From NCBI GenBank assembly GCA_949361645.1, contig OX442431.1, positions 1,731,122-1,795,121 of the forward strand: a DNA stretch of 64,000 bases, given 5' to 3'. Below are positions 44,651 through 56,516 of the stretch, piece after piece. Every line of letters starts with the position of its first letter. Position 1 is the stretch's first letter. Under the pieces are notes generated by a model that did no database searches, had not been told where the DNA came from, and was given only the letters and a program-made list of their open reading frames with translations. Origin of the DNA: Spongilla lacustris (Eukaryota; Porifera; Demospongiae; Spongillida; Spongillidae). A program made the translations under genes and the position numbers.

Positions 44651-46453
44651 TGTCTGTTGACTGTAGTTATTATTATTAAAAACCTTTATTATTCAAAATA
44701 CATCACAAATGAACACATGACAATGTTCAATCGGAGATCTTGCTATTGTGAGCAGGAAGGATTGATGGCCTCACTGAACATGTTTCAGTGTTGGTCTGTG
44801 ATAGGAGGACCTCGAGCCTCTGATGCACATTATTGCAGAGCGCAATAAAGAGAAAGTCAGCTTGCATCTTAGCCAAAATACAGTAGAGGATTATGTTCTC
44901 CTGAGATAGAGAAAACAAGAGGTGCAAAGGAGCCATGCTCAATTTATTTTACCCTCTCTTCATATGCCCGCTTCTTCTCTTGCTCATTCGACTTATAACA
45001 CTGTTTTGGGAACTTATTACGATAAGATGGGCATGTGGTTTAAATACTCATATGTCAGTCAAAGAAAGCCCGTTGCCTGTCGTTTCCCCCCCAAATTTAG
45101 CTGCAGTATCTAGCCGTGCATGTACCATTTTAAATCTGCTGTCTTGTGACAAAAGTGTTCATCATTTATTGACTGTAGTGGTGGCTCGATCCCGACTTTG
45201 TGGCATGTTTCTGAGAACCTTGCATGCTGCTTACGTACGATAGGGTCTGTTTAATGGGATTGGCAACAGCCCCACTTAACGCTTATTAAAACCATCCACA
45301 CCCAATTTCGTGCAATGTACTGCATTAACATGCACATGAGCTGCTTCCTATAGCTGATGCCTTCAGACTTCACTGTTTGGCTTCAACCATGCAAGGCGAG
45401 ATAACCAAATGGCTGGACAGCCATTAAGGGTGTGAGATTTGTGGCTTTTGATGAGGGTGATTGTTTAGATTTGAGGCTTTAAAAAAAAAACTCAATTAAG
45501 TGCATGTGCCCTACATGGCAATAGTATATACCATTGGGAAGATTTCTACATTTACATGTACATGCAGTGTTTAAAGGTTTTAAATCTATAGGGCTGTGAA
45601 AATGTTTGGGGGTAATAGTCTCTATACTGAGAGAGAGTGGTTCTACCATAATTTGTATGGATCAAGTGAGATGGAATGGTTCTGTATCATCATCATTAGG
45701 CCACCACAATCTGTTCATGTACTTCAGGTATAAAGTAGTATGCAAGTAAATGCATGGTGGTCTGTTCAATACACATGCAAGAAGCAGAGTTTCCTCTTAT
45801 CAACAAGGCAAATGTTTATACAATCTGGATAGAAGTTTTAGTTTCTTAAAAGTGGTTTCAGGACTGCATGAAGCAGGGAACATGGCTAGAAGGTAGATGT
45901 GTATTTTGGTTGAACTTAATTCATAGTTGCTACCAAGAACCTTTTCTCAGAACATGTTTAGATATGTTTTCGGAAATTATGTTGTGTGTTTGCAATCCTA
46001 ATGCATTTTCCTACACTTGAACGTAATGATGTGTACAATTGATAATAATAAAAATTAATACCAACTATTGTACCAACTTTTATTGATGTCTACTGTGCTT
46101 CCATGGCTACTTTCAAGTTTCAACCCCATATGTACGTAAGTGTCACTTGTTTACTTATAGCAGATGTATAATCCCCATTCTTCATCTGTATGTTTTTGCC
46201 ACTCAAATGCATCACTGCACATTTGTGATGTGTGATGGCACAGATGGTTCTCTCCATGCTCAACTTGCATTGCATGCAGAACATCTCAGGGTGTGTATTG
46301 ACATCATCCCCAATGTATCAATGTCAGAAGCTATTTTCAGCTCACTGAAAATGCTTTGCAAACATAGCCGGTTCTTTTCTTTCCCTTGTCAGCCTCTGCC
46401 CACACACTCGACAATTTAGGGGGTGGTAATCCATACCTATAATCACGTATAGA

Positions 46454-46847
46454 CCCTTTTCATCGCGTGATCTAGTTTCATTAAAAATGATGTTTATCGT
46501 TACGGACGCCATGATGGTGCACAGCTGGTCTATGAAAAGATGACTGGAAAACTATATAAACAAAGTGTTTGGAACAAATCCACTGGGATTTCAACGTGGT
46601 CATTGTAATGTGCTTCCTGGAGATCGCAGCAATGTATCCATCCCTACGCTTCATGCTCATTTTTTAAATCTCTAGGACCTTTCTTGATCACACAAATAAT
46701 TCGGTAGAACGAAGCATCTTTCTTGCGCCCGGAACGATTGAAACAACCTAGTACTACGCACAATACCATGGCTATCATGGCGGCTGATAATTTCATGGCA
46801 GCTTGTTTATTAATTCACATGACTTGTGACGTCACATGAAAGGTATG
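46454..46847. mobile_element. ~394-bp MITE-like insertion specific to unit B
   Basis: Unit A joins CACGTATAG to the following GTATGGACAAAACCACAATT almost directly. Unit B has about 394 extra bases between them. Its ends read ACCCTTTTCATCGCGTGA and, inverted, ACCTTTCATGTGACGTCAC, imperfect terminal inverted repeats. There is no coding potential. Confidence 0.6.
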
Positions 46848-49800
46848 GACATAACCCCAATTATTCATGCTCAGCTTGTTTGTGGTGACAGAAAATTCGT
46901 TAACACTTCAGGTTAGTAAATTCTTATAGCCCCACATGCATCGCTGTGTAGTACGCGTACCTTCCAGTTTAGTCACCAAAGGCCACGTCGTCGAAGTTAG
47001 TAATGCCCCTCTAGCTTCTAAATACCTGCCGCGTGACCTTACAAAACGATATGCGCATGCTATCTATTAATCTATGTGGGATTTCAAATATTCGCATTGT
47101 TTATACACGCCAGGAAAAGGGATGTAATCTTTGAGTTTGCCTTAATTTTTTTTATTCACTGTTTCTGGTGAGTCGACATAGTCTAGTCAGCTTTTACACA
47201 TTAGATGTGCGCCATCATTTTAGAATGAGGTGGTAACACCGTAAATGATCTAATTGTTGGCAGTCCCAGATGTGGTCAACTTTTCGGTGGAGGGTGTGAG
47301 ATTGTGGCCTTTGATGAGATTGATTGTTTAAATTTGAGGCTTTTTTGTAAACTACATGGTATAAAGTACATTCCATTGGGATGATTCCTACATGTAGTGT
47401 TCAGAGTTTCGTAGGGCGGGCAGTGAAAATATTCAGGCGGTAATCAAAACATATTAGTCCCAATAGAGAGTGGCTCTGCCATAATTTGAATTTGTATGGA
47501 TCCAGTGAGATGGAATGGTCCTGTGTCATCATCAGATGGCCACTGACATCTGTTCAATTACGTCAGGTAAAACTTGGTATGCAAGCAGATGGTGGTATGT
47601 TCAAAACACAAGAAGCTGAGTTCTCTCTTTTGCCATACATCAACAGGGCATACTATGGAGTGAGGAGGGCTTTCTAGATTGGCCACCAGACTTTCTGTGA
47701 AGTTTTCAGTACCCAGACCAGAAGCACTGTCACTTAAGCGTATATAAGCAGAGTTACTCTAGGTTGATTGTAGGACAATACCTGTAATTATTGTATCTTT
47801 TATAGAGGTAATATCATATAATAATAACCAACGATGGCCATCATATATAATAGTATGTATTATTGTCAAAAAGTTTACAATCTGGGTAGAAGTTACAAAC
47901 GTGGTTTCAGGAAGGAAGTATGGGGAGCATGGCTAGAAGTAAGATGTGTATGTTCGTTGAAATTAATTCATCGCTGCTACCTAGTATCCTTTTCTCAGAA
48001 CATGTTTTTATGTTTGCAGAAATTATGTTTCTGTGTTTGCAATCTAAATGCATTTTCCTACAACACAACATAAAGATGTGTACAATTCATAAATGGTATC
48101 CTGTGTGCTCTAACATTCGAAATGGGAGGGGAGGTATGTACTTGCCTTCCAGATTGCAATGACTGTTTTAAATCCTCTTACAAATGCAAATGCATGTGAG
48201 CAAGTAAAAGTGACACTTACATATATGGGGTTGAAAGTAGCCATGGAAGCACAGTTGGTATCAATAAAAAGTTGGCACAACAGTTTGTATTAATTATGTA
48301 CCATGCATAGGACACCACAGGACACTATAGGACACTATAGAACACCATAGGATTCCATAGGACACCACAGGACACCATAGGACACTATAGGATACCATAG
48401 GACACATTAGGAAACCATGCATAAGATACCATAGGACATACATGTAGTGGCTGATGACACAATCAGTAAGGGTGGTGTAATTTCAAGACTTCTCTGTAAA
48501 CAGTGTATAGTCCGCAATCAGGTTTCCATTCTAAAGTTTGACCTCACCAAGGTCTTCAAGATGAAGAGCCTTCCCCAGTGAAATTGGGATGGCAGCTTGT
48601 GGGATTGGTTGTACCTGTTTTGCATAATTGATGAAGATTGGACGAGTAGCTTCTTAATGGTGTTTATGGGAATTTGATATCTGCTAAATTTGTCAGCCAA
48701 TTGTATATTAGCCCATGCATGTTTAATTTAGTACACACACACACAGTGACACACACACACACATACACATATTACACACACATGCACACATATATACACA
48801 CGCATGCACACACACATGCACAAAGCATACACACTGCCACCAATGGGACAAATCCAACCATGCACACTCTTTGCACAGTACATCGTTTTTGTCATGCACC
48901 ACTCCTTCAGTCAAAATCATGCACTTTTAAAATTACTGAAAGGTTTAGTAGGCCCGCCGTACAGCAATGTATGACTTTTAACATCAAGGGAGAGGTAGTG
49001 ACCAATTTGCAACTTGCACATCTGCATATCCAGCATGACTTTGCATGTCTGTTGCAGATCCTAGCTGTACTACGATGTCATTTTCAATCATGCATTCAGT
49101 GGAGAAAGCTCAGAAAGGCCGCAAACGTATCCCTGAGTTACAGCTGAGTATATAGATTGTACATATGGATCACAATATCACCAATCTGGCATATAACTGT
49201 GAGTGGTTCCAGGAAATAACCATGAGGAGATGACACTGCATGTATCCACTCCTACTTAATGACCGTCCGTTGGTACCAGTGTCACGTGCACACTAAGCTT
49301 AGTCCATTACACCATAGATTACACATACGCATGCAGCTCTGCTAACATGCATTTATAAGATCAGGAATGTGATAGCAAGGCTCAAGCTTTGAACTTGATT
49401 TGTTCATATTGTCGTAGCTATGGACATGGATGCAGTGCATATGGGTTCATGCCTGCCTCCCTGTGAGTATCATCTCTACACGTACACTGTAATCGCAAAC
49501 GGGACGAACAAAGCCGCATTCTTAGTGTATGACATAATATATTTATGTTTCCAAGAAACATACCCAATTCCTGGAACCGCTAGCGGTCATTAACCTTGCA
49601 TTTGTACATACATGTATAACGTATTATAGGGAAGAGCAACTTTAATAAAAAAAACTTAACCATTATAACTGCTACTGCTTTCCTTTCGTTCAGCACTAAC
49701 GCTTATTTCGCCACGTTGTCGCATCTCCAGATGGCCTTTAATTCGTAAGTGATTTCTATTTAAACAGCTATTAAAACATAGCTAGATAAATTGCTATAAT

Positions 49801-50120
49801 GAATATAATTGAGTGGTACCTTGCGCCAAATAGTAAGCAGCTTTAATTTCGTGTGTTGAGTGTAGACCATTTGACATTGAGAGAGCTAGGGTGCCTTCCA
49901 CTAATCTGCAGCATCTTGTCTGGCACTGCGTATGACAATGGAGGTCTTTCCATAAACCGCATGATAGGCGTGGTGCGCCCGCCTTCCAATTGACAGTAGA
50001 TGTGAAATTTCTGAGCCTGTGGATTATGACATTCTTAGTAGTTAGCCGAACATGGAAGAGTCCTATCTTATAACTATAAGATATGGATTTACATGTTAGA
50101 ACAGGTTTATTGTACTGTAA
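46848..50120. other. Unit-B non-coding sequence
   Basis: Matches unit A at about 25720-29090. It holds the second copy of the internal tandem pair (about 47290-48090), the GGACACCATA minisatellite (about 48305-48440) and the CA array (about 48732-48820). Frames that are open in one unit are broken by indels in the other, so no gene is drawn. Confidence 0.6.
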
Positions 50121-50124
50121 CCCT

Positions 50125-50163
50125 AGTTGGGCGTGGCCCGACCAGGTCAGGCCACGCCCAACT
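50125..50163. repeat. Hairpin, unit-B copy
   Basis: The same 14-bp arms as at 29091-29128 (AGTTGGGCGTGGCC and complement) around an 11-base loop. The arms are unchanged while the loop differs. Confidence 0.9.
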
Positions 50164-50399
50164 ATCATGTAATACGTACATGAAATTCAATGTAAAGACA
50201 TGCAAAGCCAATTAAAATCTAGATGTATTAATTTGTCTCCATGCATGTATATTTCTGCAGATAATGGTGTTGGCGAGGAAAAAGCGATATCTCAGGGGAA
50301 ATGTATTTCATATTTGGTAGCATTATTGGAGGCTCGCCTAGCAGCGGTACGAAGCCCGGTCGAAGGGAGACACAAAGGTCTGCTCATCAAGGCGTGATT

Positions 50400-50401
50400 G
50401 T

Positions 50402-50432
<31 letters not shown>

Positions 50433-50433
50433 G
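50400..50433. repeat. (GT)n then poly-G
   Basis: A short GT run passing into about 18 G, at the place of a more irregular G-rich run in unit A (about 29305-29335). Confidence 0.9.
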
Positions 50434-51296
50434 GATTAACTTCCTGTAACTTGTGAGCGCTGTATAAACGTCTGTACCGTAACTGGGGAAGGTATATACA
50501 GTTGTAGATGTAGTTCATTTTGAAATATAGTTATAGGCATTTATTTACTAATTAACGAGACTCCTGACGATCGGATGGTTTAAATGTAGGTTGTTATCGT
50601 TATCGTAAAAGACGTATAAATATACGAGCAGTTCCGTGTTTCTTTGATGTCACAAAACCTCGCCGGTGGCTGTGGCATTGTTTAAACTCGTACCCAGTTC
50701 CACCGTTTCTCGTTGTTCTTGAACACGCATAACTCGGATATAGGAACACTTAAAAAATGAAAATCTCTTTAGAATTGGTTGGCATTCAAGCTTCAGTGGT
50801 CAAATAGTCTCTGGGCTGCATTGTATATCGATGGTTGTGTTACAGTTAGCAATTTCATAACGAATCATAATCTTTTCCTACTCTGATCGAATCCACACGC
50901 TTGATACCTTCCGCGGTCGGGCGTTCCAATTAGGAACGGACTTCTAAAAGACGGCGATACAATTTGGCGTGCAGAGTCCCATGCATGTTGTACGTAGCTG
51001 CCTATACATCAGGCTACATGTACATGTACGTACTCTTACTATGAGGTGTGATGGGAATAAATGTGCATGCACGTAGCTATACCTACTTTACGCAGTGCAT
51101 GCATGTGATGTATACATACATGTGTGCCACTAGCAGTAGACTGGTTTGTGTGAAGTTAAGAGGTCAGATGTATTATATCATCAGGTGTCTATAGTAATGC
51201 AAGCTAGGCTTAAAACACAATACGTAGCTGTACCTGTGAACCCAGCACATTCCTTTTAGTAAAATACATGTCGTGGCTCCTAATTGATTGCCCAGG

Positions 51297-51450
51297 CTAC
51301 GGACTGCATGGTGAAGACAGAAGGTTTTGTGATTGGTCAGCTTTACAAAACAGGATGGGTTGTCCCAGGGTTGGTAGCAGATACTGAAATTGGAATAAAT
51401 TCGTACCTTCCCCAAATTCCCTTGGCTAAATTATACATGCATGAAAGTAT
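51297..51450 (+). CDS. Exon-like block conserved in both units (unit B)
   Basis: Partner of 30262-30405. It reads ATDCMVKTEGFVIGQLYKTG, then WVVPGLVADTEIGI and on through LPQIPLAKLYMHES. Acceptor-like CCCAG precedes it. Conservation is suggestive, but no family and no firm donor are seen. Confidence 0.25.
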
Positions 51451-51980
51451 ATATGCACAGACATCCATTCTAACATCAACAATGACTTCTACTCTTAATT
51501 TTCTACAGCCCCAGCAGCAGATGTCATGCACAATGCCATTCTGTTGCTCTCTTTTTTTTTTCTTTCTATAGTTGGTTCGTATTAAAATGGCTAAATGTCG
51601 GTTGTATCACGAGTTATGAAATTGATATCCATTTTTGTATCTGTTAGAACTTTACACTTTAAAAAAGCACCCAATTATTTTAAAAAGTATTCTCTATGAG
51701 AAAGGCGGTCAGGTATATAGGATTTGAAGGCGATAGTGGTGTAAAAAGCAGGGTAATAAGCTAGGGTCTAATAATTACATGTACATTTAGCACACATGCA
51801 TTGTATATAAATGTGGGACTATTTCGTTTTTCCTTATCATTAGACCCTTATTCCCTGCTTTTTGCACTATTGGCTTCAGATCCTTTATGAACTGATATGT
51901 GACGTCAGCGGGAAAAGGCATTATAAAAAGCGATTTTATTTTTCACAGGCTATTCCACTTCCGGACCCCGCGGCTCGATC

Positions 51981-52555
51981 ATGTTCTTATATCTCACAGC
52001 AACGGTAACGGCAGTATGGATATACATTGTTCCTGGTAAGTTAGTTCTTTTTAGCTATTAAGTATTATTTACTTTAACGTAGCCTTAGCGGCGACGGAGT
52101 GCACAGTCTCTACCACCTTGCCGATGATGGTGGGTGCGGGACTTCCAACTGTCTACAACTTCTCTTGTACGGCCACGTGCAACTACTGGGTCCTCTACGT
52201 ACTGGACTCCTCCATATCGCTGGGTGGACGGTGCAGTGATCTGCCGTGCGCTATTGAAACCTCGAGTATTGACAACACTGTTAAGATAGCGCGTCAAAGT
52301 CTACGTTTGAAGATGAGCGGAAGTTGGATGACCATTGCCTCCAATGGAACCCTGATGGCGGTGGCCCAGTGTGCGTACAACTACCAAAGTTTGACACTAT
52401 TCCGAACAGCAGTTATGCTGCGCCAATCCAGCACCGCCGTTTACTCTCCGTCCCCCACCCCCACCCCCACTACACAATCCGCCCCCACCAAAGCTGACAT
52501 AACGCCTCTCGACGCATTGAATTCACTTCCAGAAGCTGCTGTAAAAATCGGATGA
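51981..52555 (+). CDS. Secreted Cys-containing protein, copy 3
   Basis: Exon 1 is 51981-52035 (leader MFLYLTATVTAVWIYIVP). Intron 52036-52082 is 47 bp with GTAAGT and ACGTAG ends, phase 1. Exon 2 is 52083-52555, ending at TGA. The product is about 175 residues with cleavage probable in ALAA/TEC. All six Cys and both sequons (NFS, NGT) of copy 2 are kept. Differences include A/V near the N-terminus (MMVGAG), MP to IS (SSISLGG), a TPTP expansion in the tail, and a small deletion near the C-terminus (ALNSLPEAAVKIG). It is secreted, with no membrane anchor seen. Function is unknown; an Ig-like fold is a guess from the strand pattern. Confidence 0.65.
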
Positions 52556-53167
52556 TAAAAGCGCCGACCGCACCGTTCTGCCTCACCAGATTCTGCCATA
52601 TACATGTATATGTATATAGTGAATACAGTGCAGTATAGACATTGGACACAATTCAGACAATTGGCTAATATACGGTATACCTTTTGAATGTTGTTATGCG
52701 CCTGTCATTGTAACATGGACAATTTGGGCCAATGTCGGAATTTGTACGGGATTTGACACCGCTAATTGGGTTGTGGTTAATTCGTTTGACTATACACGGG
52801 CATTTGACACGGAAGAGCGCATTACTTTATAATGCGCGATGACGTTTGTATACGTCCATCTGATGGAGGCGGTAACTGAGAGGCGGTACTTTGATCGTGC
52901 CTGACAGATCAACAGACGTATTTACAACAATTAGAACAAGCCACAATTTTATTTTCCAGGTGTACATGTGCGGTTTGAATATTAGGAGCGATATCGATTC
53001 TGGGTGTATTGACTCTTGCTTGTGACACCACAAAGGCGTTCAAAGCTATAATGCACAGAGTTTGCGGCAGATTTACGCTTGGTATTCTCATTCACCCATG
53101 CACTCAAATATTAATTTTGCAAACGAGTTATTGAGGATAGTATTATTGTAGCTGATCGTGAAATGAG

Positions 53168-53396
53168 AAAGGTTGCTGGGGTGAGGCTGGTACAGGTGGC
53201 TTGGATGAGGCTGGTACAGGTTGCTGGGTTGAGCTGGTACAGGTTTCTGGGTTGAGCTGGTATAGGTGCATGGCTGGAGTGAGGCTGGTACAGGTTGCTG
53301 GGGTGAGGCTGGTACAGGTTGCTGGGGTGAGGCTGTTACATGCAGGTTGCTGGGGTGAGGCTACAGCCTACTGGGGTGAGGCTGGTACAGGTATGT
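53168..53396. repeat. Minisatellite (GCTGGGGTGAGGCTGGTACA unit)
   Basis: About nine units of 24-30 bp. The 65-residue Trp/Gly/Val-rich frame through it is a repeat artefact. Counterpart of 41195-41325. Confidence 0.9.
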
Positions 53397-53400
53397 AGCA

Positions 53401-54300
53401 AAATTACCACAGTATATAGTATAAGTTATGACCAGATGATTTGGCCTTTAGGATCTGCCTTGGAAACTTGAGTAGCGGGTCTACACGGCGTGCTATAAGG
53501 AAGAAACATATGATAAATGCACCATCCTCCATTCAATGTATGTATTTTCATAAAACCCAGTTCGAATTAGCTGTGGGCACATTTTGGCAGAACAAAATAA
53601 TACAAGAAGATGCATTCAGAGTACCTCTTATCATGCACTATTATGCCTGGAAACATAGTTATGGGTCTCCAGGCTCCAGCAAAGAATTGTAGGCGTTTGA
53701 ATGCAAATCTCCATAGACGTTCCATACTTTCATTATTTCATGGCGCGCGTCGCGGGTTTCATGTCCGCTATTTCTGGCCATGTAAAATTTAAGCGGCTTG
53801 AATTTTTATGATTTCAACTTGCTGGATTTAATTGCAGCGACTAAATCACAACTCATTTCAAATTAATAATATTAGTGTAGATATAAAAGCGACTGCAAGC
53901 TATCTACTTCTGTTAAGAACGATGTAAACACGTAAAGAAATGAGTTCTATTTAGAAGTATTTCTTGAATTTCTTCACACTCTGGTAGTTTGCAAATTGAA
54001 AACTAAGTACCAGACTGACCGTATTGGTCCGTATATAATTTCTTACGGTTGGCCGCGAGGTTGGCCGTTAAATTTCTGACGGTTTCCTTACCTTTCAAAA
54101 AAGCTGATTCCCAGACTCTCTTTCCACGTCAAGCAGACTATGGTTATACGAACTGTATTTTGGGAAAGCAATTTAATTATGTGCGCTTTCCCCAAAGTTA
54201 TGCAGTTTGTATAACCATTCACACTATGCGGTAATGCTTACGTAAACGAGTCTGGGAACGAGATGAGCTAAAAATTTCTACCACCATTTTGGGTTTGGAG
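53401..54300. other. No gene recognised
   Basis: Short frames only. A loose inverted repeat lies at about 54138-54223 (TGGTTATACGAACTG and CAGTTTGTATAACCA), able to form a hairpin with a loop of about 55 bases. Confidence 0.45.
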
Positions 54301-54311
54301 CTAAAGGTGGC

Positions 54312-54367
54312 CATACACTAGGCAACATTTCGGCTGTGTTGCGCGCCGAAATGTTGCCTAGTGTATG
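54312..54367. repeat. Perfect 23-bp-arm hairpin
   Basis: The arm CATACACTAGGCAACATTTC plus GGC (54312-54334), a ten-base loop, and its exact reverse complement (54345-54367). It lies about 590 bp upstream of the PHETA-like start codon. It could be a tiny palindromic insertion or a structured transcript. Confidence 0.92.
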
Positions 54368-54954
54368 ACCCTATGTTGCGTGTTGCGCGTAGCAAAAAGC
54401 AAGCAGGAATGCCAAGCGACTTTCCATAACTCTCCACAGAGAGGGATGTAGTTCCATCCAAGACTTGGGATCATTAGTTACTAATCCCTTGCTTCCTCTG
54501 CTGCGCTGTAGAGCCGTGCACTGCTTCACGTAGTGACAATGATTTCCAGTTGAGGAGATAAGCAGGCTTTAGAGCACAGGTTGGCAAAACAATTTCTTAA
54601 CTTATTAAGTGTACCGTGCAATATGCATTGCATGGCATCGGCCCCCTAATGGTTTATTTTTCGACGATCCGGTCCGTCTTGTGTGTTTCACTTCATCGAA
54701 CAATGTGTGCAGCTGACAGCTGACCTCCCATACGCGGCCGTCTCGACTCTGCCCTAAGATCACATTTCACATACCGGTATTGGCTACTCGTTTCCAGTCT
54801 AGTACAGTTAACAAAAAATTGCATGACGTCATATTGCTACACGTCCTTGGTTACCGACAAAAAAATGTAACGGTTATTAACCTACCCCTACAAAAAAAAC
54901 ACAAAAAAAACACACACACACAAAAAAAGAAAATCAAAGGAAGTGGACACAGTA

Positions 54955-55995
54955 ATGAAGTTGAACGAAAAAAATGTCGCGAATTTTGCCCTGTGTTCCT
55001 CCCCTGTTGACAAGGAGGGCTACCTCCAGAAGCGCGGCGAAACAAACAGGGTCATTCAAAGAAGGTGGTTCATCTTGAAAGGAAACCTGCTTTTCTACTT
55101 TGAGAAGAAACAGGACAAGGAACCGATTGGCGTTATAATCCTTGAACAATGTAGCGTCCAGCTGTCCATTGAAGTCAGACACGCCTTCGAGATCGTGTTT
55201 GACGGCCCTGGGTCCCGCGCGTACCTCCTCATAGCAGACAGTGACGAGGACATGCAGTCGTGGATGCGCTCCATTTCGCACGCCAGCTATGAGTACCTCA
55301 AGACCATTGTCATGGAACTCCAGCGGCGGGTGGACGCCCTGACGTCCAACGGACGTGACGAGGACGACGAAGGGGACCAAGTCATGGGGAAGGTGAGCGA
55401 CCTCCACCTCTCCTCTTCAAAGGGGGGCGGTGCTACCACCACCACCACCAAGGTCGAAAATGGCGTCGTGGTCGACGTGGAGAGCGTGCCTCCTGTCCCT
55501 CGAAAAGCGCGGAGCCGAGCGTCACTGTCAACAGACATTGAACCCGAATCGACGGACTACAGCGTACCGCCCGTGCCCCAAAAGCAGCGCGGCTCGCAGA
55601 GACAGTCCATCCCGCACTCCAGCCCCCTCGTCTCGGTGCCTTACTCTACCTCCAGCCCGGCAAACTCCGCGGACGCCCTCCTAGCCAGTTCTCTGCTCCA
55701 CGATACCACTCCGGTCATGCAGCCTGTGACTGTGTTGGTTAGTGGTGCTGACAGCAGTAATGGCCACCAGGTTGGGGCTGGACTCTCTTCTTCTCCTCGC
55801 GCAACGGCTTCATCATCCCATGATCTGATGGACCAACCTCTCGTGTACACTGTGTCGAACATGGCTACCAGGCAAATGGCAGCCCCTATGCCAGACCCCA
55901 ATGTGTCCATTCTGGAAATGCATGATAGGTTTCAGAAGGCTGTGAAGGACCTTCATGTGGATAAGACGAGTGCCACGGGCCCAGTGAGCAATTGA
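54955..55995 (+). CDS. PHETA/sesquipedalian-like PH-domain protein
   Basis: A 346-residue single-exon frame. I use ATG 54955 (MKLNEKNV) because family members begin with MKLNE-type sequence; the four codons upstream start with GTG. The PH domain spans about residues 17-112 (EGYLQKRG, RRWFILKGNLLFYFE, IGVIILEQC, and the conserved helix Trp at 103). A short predicted coiled coil follows (about 112-133, YLKTIVMELQRRVDAL). The low-complexity middle has two SH3-ligand-like repeats, VPPVPRK (about 178-184) and VPPVPQK (about 204-210). Near the C-terminus, ILEMHDRFQKAV (319-330) matches the position of the OCRL-binding F&H motif of PHETA1/2, with Ile in place of the usual Phe. Known relatives act in endosome-to-Golgi recycling with OCRL/INPP5B. 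The frame is intact and of higher GC content than its surroundings. It is longer than human PHETA proteins because of the middle region. Confidence 0.88.
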   Translation: MKLNEKNVANFALCSSPVDKEGYLQKRGETNRVIQRRWFILKGNLLFYFEKKQDKEPIGVIILEQCSVQLSIEVRHAFEIVFDGPGSRAYLLIADSDEDMQSWMRSISHASYEYLKTIVMELQRRVDALTSNGRDEDDEGDQVMGKVSDLHLSSSKGGGATTTTTKVENGVVVDVESVPPVPRKARSRASLSTDIEPESTDYSVPPVPQKQRGSQRQSIPHSSPLVSVPYSTSSPANSADALLASSLLHDTTPVMQPVTVLVSGADSSNGHQVGAGLSSSPRATASSSHDLMDQPLVYTVSNMATRQMAAPMPDPNVSILEMHDRFQKAVKDLHVDKTSATGPVSN

Positions 55996-56510
55996 ACGTA
56001 CTCATGTATGTCCATGTGTGTTGTGTGTGCTGTGAGTGTGTGTGTCCATGTGCCTCTGTATATACATGTACATGTATACACTTTTGTGTGTGTGTGTATA
56101 TATATGATATGCATGTGTGCATAAATCACTGGTGTGTTTTATTAACATTTTTTAATTTATAAATTTTTCAATGAAGATTACATGTAAAGATGAGTTAATA
56201 CTATTCATACAAGTCACATGTCCATGCATAATTGATCACTTTCCTGTGTCAGCCCTTGCTTGAGTAGCTAAAATGCACACATGTACACACATCCTGTGTA
56301 CACAGCTGAAAGGCAAGCATACAGGTCACATTTCACTAATGAGCCTGCTGTGGTTACCCTTCCAACCCTAAAATTTTGCATGTTTAGAACTGTTTTTGTT
56401 TTTGTTTTTGGTAGGTCCCCTAGGTTTTAAGGCCTTGGTGGGTGCTGGATCTTACTAACCAGTCAGATGTTCACGTGTACATCTTACACACGTGAACATG
56501 GAGGGAGGTG
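55996..56510. other. Probable 3' UTR/intergenic, TG-rich
   Basis: Begins with TGTG-rich sequence (about 56005-56110) after the stop codon, then AT-rich sequence. I see no clean AATAAA in the first 300 bases, so the transcript end is not marked. Confidence 0.4.
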
Positions 56511-56516
56511 TAGTGG

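Larger units (their letters stand above)
44348..53400 (+). repeat. Segmental duplication, unit B
   Basis: Direct-orientation partner of unit A (23219-31625 plus 40830-41330). It keeps the order: retroelement tail, internal tandem pair, inverted pair, GGACACCATA minisatellite, CA microsatellite, hairpin, exon-like block, secreted-protein gene and GAGGCTGGTAC minisatellite. It lacks the giant inverted repeat and has its own insertion near 46454. Confidence 0.9.

Noticed and set aside
54934..55407. 157-residue minus-strand frame opposite the PHETA-like gene
   Set aside because: Antisense shadow of the GC-rich PH-domain coding sequence.
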